Source: Betaproteobacteria bacterium (GTDB lineage Bacteria; Pseudomonadota; Gammaproteobacteria; Burkholderiales; SG8-39). From it: a stretch of 17,310 nt of DNA. Position numbers and translations under genes: made by a program. Numbering within the stretch: the first letter of the stretch is position 1; every line of letters begins with the position of its first letter. Where the stretch lies: assembly GCA_019237595.1 (NCBI GenBank), contig JAFAGU010000019.1:1-17310 (forward strand). The letters are read 5' to 3'. Below are positions 7,881-15,600 of the stretch, piece by piece. The notes under the pieces were generated by a model. That model was not told the origin of the DNA. It searched no databases and worked only from the letters and a program-made list of their open reading frames with translations.

Positions 7881-9287
7881 GTGAAGCCGGTCATCGCGCT
7901 CGTCGGGCGCCCGAACGTCGGGAAATCGACCCTCTTCAATAGGCTCACGCGGAGCCGCGACGCGATCGTCCACGACCTGCCCGGCGTGACGCGCGATCGC
8001 CACTATGGCGAGGGACGCGCCGGCGGTCGGCCCTTCATTGCCATCGACACCGGCGGCCTCGAGCCGAGCGCGCCCGCCGGCATCTTCGCCGAGATGGCCC
8101 GCCAGGCCGAGCAGGCGATCGTCGAATCCGACGCCGTGCTCTTCATCGTGGACGCGCGCGCCGGCCTCGCGCCCGGCGACCGCGACATTGCCGAGAAGCT
8201 GCGCCGAGGCTCGAGCCGCGTGCAGCTCGTCGTCAACAAGGCCGAGGGCATGCAGCCGGAAGCCGCCGCCGCGGAGTTCCACGAGCTGGGGCTGGGCGCG
8301 CCCGCCGCGATTTCGGCGGCGCACGGGGACGGCGTGCACGAGCTGATGGAGCTTGTGCTCGCGCCATTTCCGGAGGATTCCGCCGCCGACGAGGAGCGCG
8401 ACGAAAAGCACCCGCGCGTGGCGGTCGTCGGCCGGCCGAACGTCGGCAAGTCCACCCTGATCAACGCCCTCGTCGGGGAGGAGCGCGTCATCGCATTCGA
8501 CCAGCCGGGCACGACGCGCGATCCGATCGAGGTGCCGTTCGAGCGGTCGGGCCGCCGCTATACGCTCATCGATACCGCGGGCGTGAGGCGGCGCGGCCGC
8601 ACCGGAACGCCGGTCGAATACTTTTCCATCGTGAAGGCGCTGCAGGCCATCGAAGCGGCGAACGTGGCCATTCTCGTGCTCGACGCTGAAACCGGCATCG
8701 CCGAGCAGGACGCGCACGTGGCCGGCTACATCCTCGAGCGCGGCCGGGCCGTCGTGATTGCGGTGAACAAGTGGGACGCCGCCGCCAAGGAAGAACGGGA
8801 ACGCGTCAAGGCGGAGCTGCACTGGAAGATCGGCTTCCTCGGCTTCGCCGAGGTGCATTTCATCTCGGCGCGGGACGGCAAGGGCCTCGGCCCGATCATG
8901 CGCTCGGTCGACGCCGCGTATGCATCGGCCATGGCGAAGCTGCCCACGCCCAAGCTCACCCGCGCCCTCGCCGCTGCTGTCCAGAAGCAGGCGCCGGCGA
9001 AGAGCGGCCTCTTCCGGCCGAAGCTGCGCTATGCCCACCAGGGCGGGCACAATCCGCCGCGCATCATCGTCCACGGCAACGCGCTCGACCGGGTCGCGGA
9101 CAGCTACCGGCGCTACCTCGAGAACCATTTCCGGCAGGCGTTCGCGCTCGTCGGAACGCCGCTCTCCATCGAGTTTCGCGCCGGTCGCAATCCCTATGCG
9201 GTGCGCAAGGACCTGCCCGCGGGCAAGGCGAGGGCCCTGCGAGAGGCAAGGGAAGAGCGCGCACGCCGCCGGGCGCGGCGCCGCTAG
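7881..9287 (+). CDS. der: Ribosome biogenesis GTPase Der (EngA)
   Basis: Der is an essential tandem-domain GTPase needed for 50S ribosomal subunit maturation. The 468 residues contain two G domains, each with the P loop GRPNVGKS (9-16 and 184-191), switch regions PGVTRD and PGTTRD, and DTGG / DTAG G3 motifs. The second G4 motif is the canonical NKWD (297-300); the first is NKAE (119-122), a variant I associate with Betaproteobacterial Der and do not read as a defect. The KH-like C-terminal domain is present (about 352-440), and the tail is very basic. GTG 7881 gives the standard N terminus. This is the last housekeeping gene of the array; many Betaproteobacteria have hfq next, but here a long gap and an unrelated cluster follow. 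Confidence 0.97.
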   Translation: MKPVIALVGRPNVGKSTLFNRLTRSRDAIVHDLPGVTRDRHYGEGRAGGRPFIAIDTGGLEPSAPAGIFAEMARQAEQAIVESDAVLFIVDARAGLAPGDRDIAEKLRRGSSRVQLVVNKAEGMQPEAAAAEFHELGLGAPAAISAAHGDGVHELMELVLAPFPEDSAADEERDEKHPRVAVVGRPNVGKSTLINALVGEERVIAFDQPGTTRDPIEVPFERSGRRYTLIDTAGVRRRGRTGTPVEYFSIVKALQAIEAANVAILVLDAETGIAEQDAHVAGYILERGRAVVIAVNKWDAAAKEERERVKAELHWKIGFLGFAEVHFISARDGKGLGPIMRSVDAAYASAMAKLPTPKLTRALAAAVQKQAPAKSGLFRPKLRYAHQGGHNPPRIIVHGNALDRVADSYRRYLENHFRQAFALVGTPLSIEFRAGRNPYAVRKDLPAGKARALREAREERARRRARRR

Positions 9288-9376
9288 CGTGGCGGCGGCG
9301 ATGGCGGAAGCGCGAAGAGCCGAACCGAGGCTCGCCGCCTTCCTCTCGTCGAGACCACGTAAGAACTGAGGCGGAT

Positions 9377-9409
9377 AATGCAGTTCCCGCTTTTCGGGCA
9401 TTGCACTGC
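9377..9409. repeat. Nested inverted repeats around CCCG-CTTTT-CGGG
   Basis: The sequence CCCGCTTTTCGGG (9386-9398) is a perfect 4-bp stem with a 5-base loop. It is flanked by two alternative outer arms: AATGC (9377-9381) with GCATT (9398-9402), and GCAGT (9380-9384) with ACTGC (9405-9409). The arms overlap, so they cannot all pair at once. No T-run follows, so this is not a clear terminator. It could be a protein-binding site or a mutually exclusive hairpin in a read-through transcript from der. Confidence 0.4.
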
Positions 9410-9418
9410 GGCCGCGCA
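9402..9418. promoter_or_regulatory. 17-bp imperfect dyad resembling an NtrC-type enhancer site
   Basis: The bases TGCACTGCGGCCGCGCA form a 17-bp imperfect palindrome with outer half-sites TGCAC and GCGCA. The classic NtrC consensus TGCACC-N5-GGTGCA has the same length, and by eye this site matches 9 of its 12 defined positions. It is centred about 87 bp before the predicted sigma-54 start, a plausible distance for an enhancer-binding protein. In such GC-rich DNA an imperfect match of this kind can occur by chance, so it is only suggestive. Confidence 0.3.
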
Positions 9419-9434
9419 CCTCCATGAGGCGCGT
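9414..9434. repeat. Inverted repeat centred on CCTC-CAT-GAGG
   Basis: A 21-bp dyad centred at 9424 has arms of nine bases. CCTC (9419-9422) pairs perfectly with GAGG (9426-9429) around CAT. Beyond one mismatch, a further CGC/GCG block pairs, with a final G-T wobble. It overlaps the neighbouring 17-bp dyad by five bases and lies about 48 bp before the -24 element. It could be an operator for a dimeric regulator. No terminator-like T-run follows. Confidence 0.35.
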
Positions 9435-9470
9435 TAGGGCGATTTGCGGGCAGGGTTTTCCGCTCCAGAC

Positions 9471-9486
9471 CGGCATAGGGGTTGCT
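9471..9486 (+). promoter_or_regulatory. Candidate sigma-54 (RpoN) -24/-12 promoter of the ATP-grasp cluster
   Basis: The element reads CGGCAT, AGGGG, TTGCT, then TT. Against the sigma-54 consensus TGGCAC-N5-TTGC(A/T), it keeps the invariant GG (9472-9473) and GC (9484-9485) at exactly ten bases apart, the full TTGCT block and the GGCA core. The initial T and the C of CAC are changed. Transcription would begin near 9497, just before AGGGAG (9501-9506) and the TTG start at 9513. The good spacing together with correct placement makes it much better than a random hit. It predicts a need for an enhancer-binding protein. Confidence 0.6.
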
Positions 9487-9500
9487 TTGGAATGCCCAAA

Positions 9501-9506
9501 AGGGAG
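9501..9506 (+). promoter_or_regulatory. Ribosome binding site that decides the start of the first ATP-grasp gene
   Basis: AGGGAG, containing the GGAG core, ends six bases before TTG 9513. The in-frame ATG at 9492 has no comparable site at a proper distance and would lie upstream of the transcript start predicted from the sigma-54 element. This favours TTG 9513 as the initiator. Confidence 0.5.
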
Positions 9507-9512
9507 CACAAC

Positions 9513-10937
9513 TTGCCGAGCCGGCACTACGACGAGATGCACGGCCCCGATGGTGCCGTGCGCGCGCATTTCCGCGCGGTGGCGGATTGGCTCGCCGAAA
9601 CGCCGGCGGAGCGGGTAGCGGAGAAGCGCCGGGAGGCCGACCTCCTTTTCCACCGCGTCGGCATCACCTTCGCCGTCTACGGCGAGACCCGCGGCTCGGA
9701 CGAGGGCGCGGAGCGGCTCATTCCCTTCGATACCGTTCCACGCGTCATCCCGAAGGCGGAATGGGAGTCGCTCGCGAAAGGACTGCGCCAGCGCGTCTCG
9801 GCGCTGAATCGCTTCCTCGACGATATCTACCACGACCAGCGCATCCTCAAGTCGGAGGTGATTCCGGCCGAGCAGATCCTCTGCAACGAGGCCTACCAGG
9901 TCGCGATGCTCGGCCTCGACCTGCCGAACCGCGTCTATTCCCATGTCGCGGGCATCGACCTCATCCGCCACGAGGACGGCAGCTACTACGTGCTCGAGGA
10001 CAACCTGCGCACGCCCTCGGGCGTGTCCTACATGCTCGAGAACCGGAAGATGATGATGCGGCTCTTTCCGGAGCTCTTCGCTCGCCAGCACGTCCATCCC
10101 GTCGAGCACTATCCCGGCTTGCTGCTCGAGACGCTGCGCGCCTCGGCGCCGCCCTCGGCGCGCGATCCCGTGGTCGCGGTGCTTACGCCGGGCCAGTACA
10201 ACAGCGCATACTTCGAGCACGCCTTCCTCGCGCAGCAGATGGGCGTGGAGCTTGTCGAGGGAGGCGATCTCTTCGTGAAGGACGGCTTCGTGCACATGCG
10301 CACGACGAGCGGCCCGCAGCGCGTCGACGTGATCTACCGGCGCGTCGACGACGCCTTCCTCGATCCGCTCGCGTTCCGCCAGGACTCGCTGCTCGGCGTG
10401 CCGGGGATGCTCTCGGTGTACCGCGCAGGAAATGTCGCGCTCGCCAACGCCCTCGGGACGGGCGTCGCCGACGACAAGTCGACCTATCCGTACGTCCCCG
10501 AGATGATCCGGTTCTACCTCGGCGAGGAGCCGATCCTCAACAACGTCCCCACGTGGATGTGCAAGCGGCCCAAGGACCTCGAGCTCGTGCTCGACCGCAT
10601 GGCGGAGCTCGTCGTGAAGGAAGTGCAGGGTTCCGGCGGCTACGGCATGCTCGTCGGGCCCGCGGCCAAGAAAAGCGAGGTCGAGGCCTTCCGCGCCCGC
10701 GTGCGCGCGAACCCCGCGAACTACATCGCCCAGCCGACGCTCTCGCTCTCGACCTGCCCGACGTTCGTCGAGCAGGGCCTCGCGCCTCGCCACGTCGACC
10801 TGCGGCCCTACGTGCTCTCGGGCAAGGAAGTGAAGCTCGTGCCGGGCGGGCTCACGCGCGTGGCGCTGCGGGAGGGCTCGCTCGTCGTCAACTCCTCGCA
10901 GGGCGGCGGGACCAAGGACACCTGGATCGTCGACTGA
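9513..10937 (+). CDS. Circularly permuted ATP-grasp protein, COG2308 type (DUF404/DUF407), apparently active
   Basis: Members of this family have a circularly permuted ATP-grasp fold and are predicted to ligate a carboxylate to an amine using ATP; the substrate is unknown. From TTG 9513 the product has 474 residues, close to family length. Numbered from the alternative ATG 9492 (481 residues), landmarks are YDEM (13-16), YVLEDNLRTPSGVSYMLENR (166-185) with acidic Glu169 and Asp170, LTPGQYNSAYFEHAFLAQQM (231-250), and VVKEVQGSGGYGM (374-386) with Lys376 and the glycine-rich loop. The end has Gly-rich GGGTKDTWIVD. All motifs I associate with nucleotide binding are present, unlike the paralogue at 15939. 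I prefer TTG 9513 because of its ribosome binding site and the upstream promoter. The stop overlaps the next ATG by one base (TGATG). Confidence 0.9.
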   Translation: MPSRHYDEMHGPDGAVRAHFRAVADWLAETPAERVAEKRREADLLFHRVGITFAVYGETRGSDEGAERLIPFDTVPRVIPKAEWESLAKGLRQRVSALNRFLDDIYHDQRILKSEVIPAEQILCNEAYQVAMLGLDLPNRVYSHVAGIDLIRHEDGSYYVLEDNLRTPSGVSYMLENRKMMMRLFPELFARQHVHPVEHYPGLLLETLRASAPPSARDPVVAVLTPGQYNSAYFEHAFLAQQMGVELVEGGDLFVKDGFVHMRTTSGPQRVDVIYRRVDDAFLDPLAFRQDSLLGVPGMLSVYRAGNVALANALGTGVADDKSTYPYVPEMIRFYLGEEPILNNVPTWMCKRPKDLELVLDRMAELVVKEVQGSGGYGMLVGPAAKKSEVEAFRARVRANPANYIAQPTLSLSTCPTFVEQGLAPRHVDLRPYVLSGKEVKLVPGGLTRVALREGSLVVNSSQGGGTKDTWIVD

Positions 10938-11875
10938 TGCTCTCGCGCGTCGCGGACCGGATTTTCTGGATGAGCCGGCAGATGGAGCGGGCGGAGAACA
11001 CCGCGCGCATCCTCGGCGTGACGGCGAACCTCGTCCTCTTCGGCACCGACGACGTGCAGGAGCAGAACCTCCTCGCGCCGCTCAGCATCACGGGGACGGA
11101 GGCGCTCTTCCGCGAGCGGCACGACGAGCTGACGCTTCCCGCGCTCATCGAGTTCATGGCGCTCGACGAGAAGAACCCGTCCTCGATCTGGAGCTGCGTG
11201 AAATGGGCGCGCGAGAACGGGCACGCGGTGCGCTGGCTCATCACCTCCGAGATGTGGGAGACGCTGAACGGCACCTGGATCGACATGCGCGGCATGCCGA
11301 AGGGCCGCGTGACCGGCGCCGGCGCGAACGAGTTCTTCGACTGGGTGAAGGAGCGCTCGCACCTCTTCCGCGGCGTGACCTACGGCACGATCGTGAGGGG
11401 CGAGGCGTTCAACTTCTCGCGCCTGGGTACCTTCCTCGAGCGGGCGGACAACACGGCCCGCATCCTCGATGTGAAATACCACATCCTCCTGCCCTCGGTG
11501 AAGGACGTGGGCGGCGCGCTCGACTACTACCAGTGGGCGGCGCTCCTTCGATCGGTGTCGGCGTTCGAGACCTACCGGCAGCTCTACCGCGACCTCATCT
11601 TCCCGATCCGCGTCGCCGAACTCCTCATCCTCGAGCGGCGCATGCCGCGCTCCCTCGCGGCATGCTTCGACCAGGTGAAGGAGGCGCTCGACCGCATCCG
11701 CGGAGAAAGCGACCACTCGTCGAAGCGCCTCGCTTACGAGCTGCACGCGCGGCTTTCCTACGTCGATATCCAGGAAGTCTTCCAGGATGGCCTGCACGAA
11801 TACCTGAGCGCGGTGCTCGACGACATCGGCGAGCTGGGAAGCCGCATCCAGCGCGCCTATCTCGGGGCGGTATGA
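10937..11875 (+). CDS. Alpha-E domain protein (DUF403, COG2307 type)
   Basis: The 312-residue product is an all-helical alpha-E protein. These almost always accompany, or are fused to, COG2308 ATP-grasp proteins and are thought to be their partner subunits; no enzymatic activity is known to me. Recognisable features are the start MLSRVADRIFWMSRQMERAE, the repeated AENTAR / ADNTARILDVKYH phrases (two similar helical hairpins), and the basic RLAYELHARLSYVDI near the end. No signal peptide or membrane helix is visible, so it is probably cytoplasmic. It shares one base with the ATP-grasp stop and 4 bp with the next gene (ATGA), so the three are coupled. The length is normal. Confidence 0.92.
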   Translation: MLSRVADRIFWMSRQMERAENTARILGVTANLVLFGTDDVQEQNLLAPLSITGTEALFRERHDELTLPALIEFMALDEKNPSSIWSCVKWARENGHAVRWLITSEMWETLNGTWIDMRGMPKGRVTGAGANEFFDWVKERSHLFRGVTYGTIVRGEAFNFSRLGTFLERADNTARILDVKYHILLPSVKDVGGALDYYQWAALLRSVSAFETYRQLYRDLIFPIRVAELLILERRMPRSLAACFDQVKEALDRIRGESDHSSKRLAYELHARLSYVDIQEVFQDGLHEYLSAVLDDIGELGSRIQRAYLGAV

Positions 11876-12618
11876 ACTTCTCCATCACGCACGAGTTCCG
11901 CTACGCATACGACTCGCCGGTGCGGCTCTCGACGCAGTACCTGCGCCTCACCCCGCGCGACACGGTGCGCCAGAAGGTGCTCGCCTGGACGCTCGAGACG
12001 CCCGGCACGCCGCTACGGACAACCGACGGCTACGGCAACGTCCTGCACGTCCTCACGCTGGACAAGCCGGTGGGCGAGATTGCGATCTGCGCCCGAGGCC
12101 GAGTGGTGACTTCTTCCGCCGTCGATGATCCTTCGGACTTCACCGGCGCGCCGCTGCCTGCGCTCGTGTTCCTGCGGGAGACGGCCCTCACGCGCACCAC
12201 CGATCGCGTCACCAGCCTTGCGGCCCGGTATCGCGCGAGCGCCGGGACGCTCGAGGGCCTGCGCGAGCTCGCCGCGGGGATCCGCGCGGCGGATCCCGAG
12301 GGCTCCGCCGCCGACGCGGTGCATGTCTTCATCGCCTGCTGCCGCCAGCTCGGCGTGCCGGCGCGCTACGTCTCGGGCTACGTCTATTTCCGGGGCGAGG
12401 CGAACGGCCAGGCGACGCTCCACGCATGGGCCGAGGCCTGGTCCGGAACGCGCTGGCGGAGCTTCGACATCGCGCGGAACGAGCCGGTGGGCGAATCGCA
12501 CATCAAGATCGCCGTCGGGGCGGACTACCTCGATGCCTGCCCGGTGAGGGGCGTTCGCGTCGGCGGCGGCAGCGAGACGCTGCAGGCGCGGGCGGAAGTG
12601 CAGGCCACGCAGCAATGA
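11872..12618 (+). CDS. Short transglutaminase-like protein lacking the catalytic cysteine (probable pseudoenzyme)
   Basis: The 248 residues begin with the bacterial transglutaminase N-terminal beta domain (about 1-80, ITHEFRYAYDSPVRLSTQYL) and continue into a transglutaminase/papain-like core. Relatives beside COG2307/COG2308 genes normally have GVCQDHAHVFIA, with a Cys-His-Asp triad. Here the matching segment is GSAADAVHVFIACCRQLG (144-161), so Ala146 stands where Cys is expected, and the following Gln and His are also lost. About 18 residues before it, usually containing a PG and EAL stretch, are missing. His184 (LHAWAEAW) and Asp199 (RSFDIARN) remain. The codons were read directly and the frame is continuous. 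Cys156 and Cys157 belong to the helix after the active site and are unlikely substitutes. It is best read as a scaffold or substrate-binding partner; an assembly error cannot be excluded. Confidence 0.88.
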   Translation: MNFSITHEFRYAYDSPVRLSTQYLRLTPRDTVRQKVLAWTLETPGTPLRTTDGYGNVLHVLTLDKPVGEIAICARGRVVTSSAVDDPSDFTGAPLPALVFLRETALTRTTDRVTSLAARYRASAGTLEGLRELAAGIRAADPEGSAADAVHVFIACCRQLGVPARYVSGYVYFRGEANGQATLHAWAEAWSGTRWRSFDIARNEPVGESHIKIAVGADYLDACPVRGVRVGGGSETLQARAEVQATQQ

Positions 12619-12638
12619 TGCCGGGGCAACGACCATGA
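12615..12638 (+). other. Seven-codon mini-ORF bridging two transglutaminase genes
   Basis: Reading frame ATG-ATG-CCG-GGG-CAA-CGA-CCA-TGA starts inside the stop region of the short transglutaminase gene (ATGATG overlapping TGA 12616-12618) and its own TGA overlaps the ATG of the next gene at 12635 (ATGA). It encodes only MMPGQRP. It has no separate Shine-Dalgarno sequence. A ribosome ending the upstream gene could reinitiate, cross the 16-bp gap and reinitiate again. This is an inference from position only; chance is a fair alternative. Confidence 0.25.
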
Positions 12639-15600
12639 CCATCCACGTCGCGCTGAACCACGTCACGCGCTACCGCTACGACCGGCCGGTCGCGCTAAGC
12701 CCGCAGGTAGTGCGGCTGCGGCCCGCCCCGCACACGCGCACGCCCGTGCATGCGTATTCGCTCAAGGTGGAGCCGGGCAAGCACTTCATCAACTGGCAGC
12801 AGGACCCGCAATCGAACTGGCTCGCGCGGCTGGTGTTTCCGGACAAGACGACGGAGCTCTCCATCGAGGTCGACCTCGTCGCCGAGATGTCGGTCGTCAA
12901 TCCTTTCGATTTCTTCCTCGAGCCCTCCGCCGAGACGTTTCCCTTCCAGTACGACGCGCTTCAGCGCGCCGAGCTCGAGCCCTACCTGCGCAAGATGCCT
13001 CTGACGCCGCTCTTCAAGGCCTACCTTGCGGAGATCCCGCGCGCCCCGCGGCATACGGTCGACTTCCTCGTCGAGCTGAACCGGGCGCTCTCGCGTGACA
13101 TCCGCTACGTCATCCGGATGGAGCCCGGCTTGCAGTCGCCCGAGGAGACGCTGCAGCTCGCAAGCGGCTCCTGCCGCGATTCCGGATGGCTGCTCGTCCA
13201 GCTCCTGCGGCACCTCGGCCTTGCCGCGCGCTTCGTCTCCGGATACCTGATCCAGCTCAAGCCTGACCAGAAGGCGCTCGACGGCCCCTCGGGGACGGAC
13301 GTCGACTTCACCGATCTCCACGCGTGGTGCGAGGCCTATCTTCCGGGCGCCGGCTGGGTCGGGCTCGATCCGACCTCCGGCCTGCTCGCGGGCGAGGGCC
13401 ACATCCCGCTCGCCTGCGCCCCGGAACCCGCGAGCGCCGCCCCCGTGACCGGGCTCACCGAGAAGTGCGAGGTCAGCTTTGCGCACGAGATGCGCATCGA
13501 GCGCGTGCGCGAGGCGCCTCGCGTCACGAAGCCCTATACCGAGGAGCAATGGTCGGAGATCTCGCGCCTCGGCGCGCGCGTGGACGCGGACCTTGAGGCG
13601 GGCGACGTACGGCTCACCATGGGCGGGGAGCCGACCTTCGTTTCCATCGACGATCGCGACGGGGCAGAGTGGAACACGGAGGCCATGGGGCCGCGCAAGC
13701 GCACGCTCGGGGCGTCGCTCCTCAAGAGGCTGAAGGCCAGGTACGCGCCGCATGGGCTCCTGCACTACGGGCAGGGCAAGTGGTACCCGGGCGAGCAGCT
13801 CCCGCGCTGGTCGCTCAACTGCTTCTGGCGCAAGGACGGCCAGCCGGTCTGGAGCAACGCCTCGCTCTTCGCCGACGAGTCGGTGAACTACGGGGCGACG
13901 CCGCCGCAGGCGGCGATGTTCCTGAAGACGCTCGCGGAAAAGCTCGGCGTCGATCCGCGCAATGCGTTCCCCGCGTACGAGGACACCTGGTACTACCTGT
14001 GGCGGGAGCGCAAGCTTCCGTCGAACGTCGATCCGCTCGATGCGCGGCTCGACGACCCGCTCGAGCGCGCCCGCCTGCGCAAGGTATTCAAGCAGGGGCT
14101 CGACCGCGTCGTGGGGCACGCGCTCCCGCTCAAGAAAGGGCTCGTCCGGTGGGAGAGCGGGCCATGGTTCCTGCGCTCGGAGCGTTGCTACCTCCTGCCC
14201 GGCGACTCCGCGATGGGCTACCGGCTGCCGCTCGATTCCGTTCCCTGGGCGGCCGCGGGCGACCGGCCTTGGCTGCAGCCCGCCGACCCCATGCAGCGCT
14301 TCGCCGCCTTGCCGCCCTACCAGCGGTTCGACTTCCAGCGCAGGGACTTCGTGCCTTCGTCGGAGCGTCGGCCCGCGGCGTTCGAATCCGCGGCCTGGAT
14401 CACGCGCACGGCGCTTTGCGCCGAACCGAGGAACGGCGTCCTCTATGTCTTCATGCCGCCGCTGCCGGCCCTGGAGGATTACCTGGAGCTCGTCGCGGCG
14501 GTGGAGGCAAGCGCCGAGGAGCTCGGCTTTCCGGTGCTCCTCGAGGGATACGAGCCGCCGAAGGACCCGCGCCTCGATTTGCTTCGCATCACGCCGGACC
14601 CGGGCGTGCTGGAAGTCAATATCCAGCCCGGCGCGAGCTGGAAGGCGATCGAGGAGAACACGCTCTTCCTGTACGAGCAGGCGCGCGAGTGCCGCCTCGG
14701 TACCGAGAAATTCATGCTCGACGGCCGCCATTCCGGCACGGGCGGAGGCAACCACTTCGTGCTCGGCGGCGCGACGCCGATCGACTCGCCCTTCCTGCGC
14801 CGGCCGGACCTGCTCGCGAGCCTGGTCGCCTACTGGCACAACCACCCGTCGCTCTCGTACCTCTTCTCCGGCCTTTTCATCGGCCCGACGAGCCAGCATC
14901 CGCGCATCGACGAGGCGAGGAACGATTCGGTCTACGAGATCGAGGTCGCTTTCAACGAGCTCCCCAAGCACGCCGATCCGCCGCCCTGGATGGTGGATCG
15001 GCTCTTCCGCAACCTCCTCGTCGACGCGACCGGCAATACGCACCGGGCGGAATTCTGCATCGACAAGCTCTACGCGCCGGAGGGCCCCGCCGGGCGGCTC
15101 GGCCTCCTCGAGCTGCGCGCGTTCGAGATGCCGCCGCACGCGCGCATGTCGCTCACCCAGCAGCTGCTCCTGCGCTCGCTCGTCGCCCGCTTCTGGCGCG
15201 AGCCCTACCGTCCCGCGCGGCTCGCGCGCTGGGGTACCGAAATCCACGACCGCTTCATGCTGCCTTGGTTCGTCTGGCAGGACTTCGAGGACGTGCTCGG
15301 CGAATGCGCGCGCGAAGGCCATGCGCTGAAGCCGGAGTGGTTCGCGCCGCATTTCGAGTTCCGCTTCCCGCGCTATGGCGAGTTTGCGTCGCGGGGCGTG
15401 CAAGTCGAGCTGCGCGCCGCGCTGGAGCCCTGGCACGTCATGGGCGAGGAGGGCGCCGTCGGCGGCACGGTGCGCTATGTCGACTCGTCGGTCGAGCGGC
15501 TGCAGGTGCGCGCGAGCGGGCTCGTCGGCGAACGGCACGTCCTCTCGTGCAACGGCCGCGCCGTCCCGCTCGCGCCCACCGGCAACGTCGGCGAGTTCGT

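Larger units (their letters stand above)
9288..9470 (+). other. Non-coding regulatory gap between der and the ATP-grasp cluster
   Basis: This is the longest stretch without a convincing gene. The first part (9303-9339) can fold as a two-part hairpin, GGCGG pairing CCGCC around GAGCC pairing GGCTC, followed by TTCCTCTC. That is a weak candidate for the end of the der transcript, without a true U-run. The middle (9377-9434) carries several overlapping inverted repeats listed separately. Short open frames cross the region but have no ribosome binding site and no recognisable composition. I see no sRNA or tRNA, and no hfq remnant. The layout of dyads followed by a promoter suggests an upstream control region. 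Confidence 0.6.

Noticed and set aside
8236..8247. Der first G4 motif NKAE instead of NKxD as a defect
   Set aside because: The Asp-to-Glu form of this motif is, as I recall, common in Betaproteobacterial Der proteins, and all other G motifs are intact.
9303..9350. Hairpin after der as a rho-independent terminator
   Set aside because: GGCGG/CCGCC and GAGCC/GGCTC can pair, but the stem is interrupted and the following TTCCTCTC is not a U-run. I kept it only as a remark on the intergenic region.
9424..9618. Small open frame beginning ATGAGGCGCGTTAGG in the gap as a leader peptide
   Set aside because: It runs deep into the ATP-grasp gene in another frame, has no ribosome binding site, and its ATG is the centre of an inverted repeat. 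The composition is that of a shadow frame.
7860..10793. Long open frame on the - strand spanning der and the first ATP-grasp gene
   Set aside because: It runs across two well-supported + strand genes and the gap between them, has the same low-complexity Arg/Asp/Val composition and no family resemblance. It is a compositional shadow.
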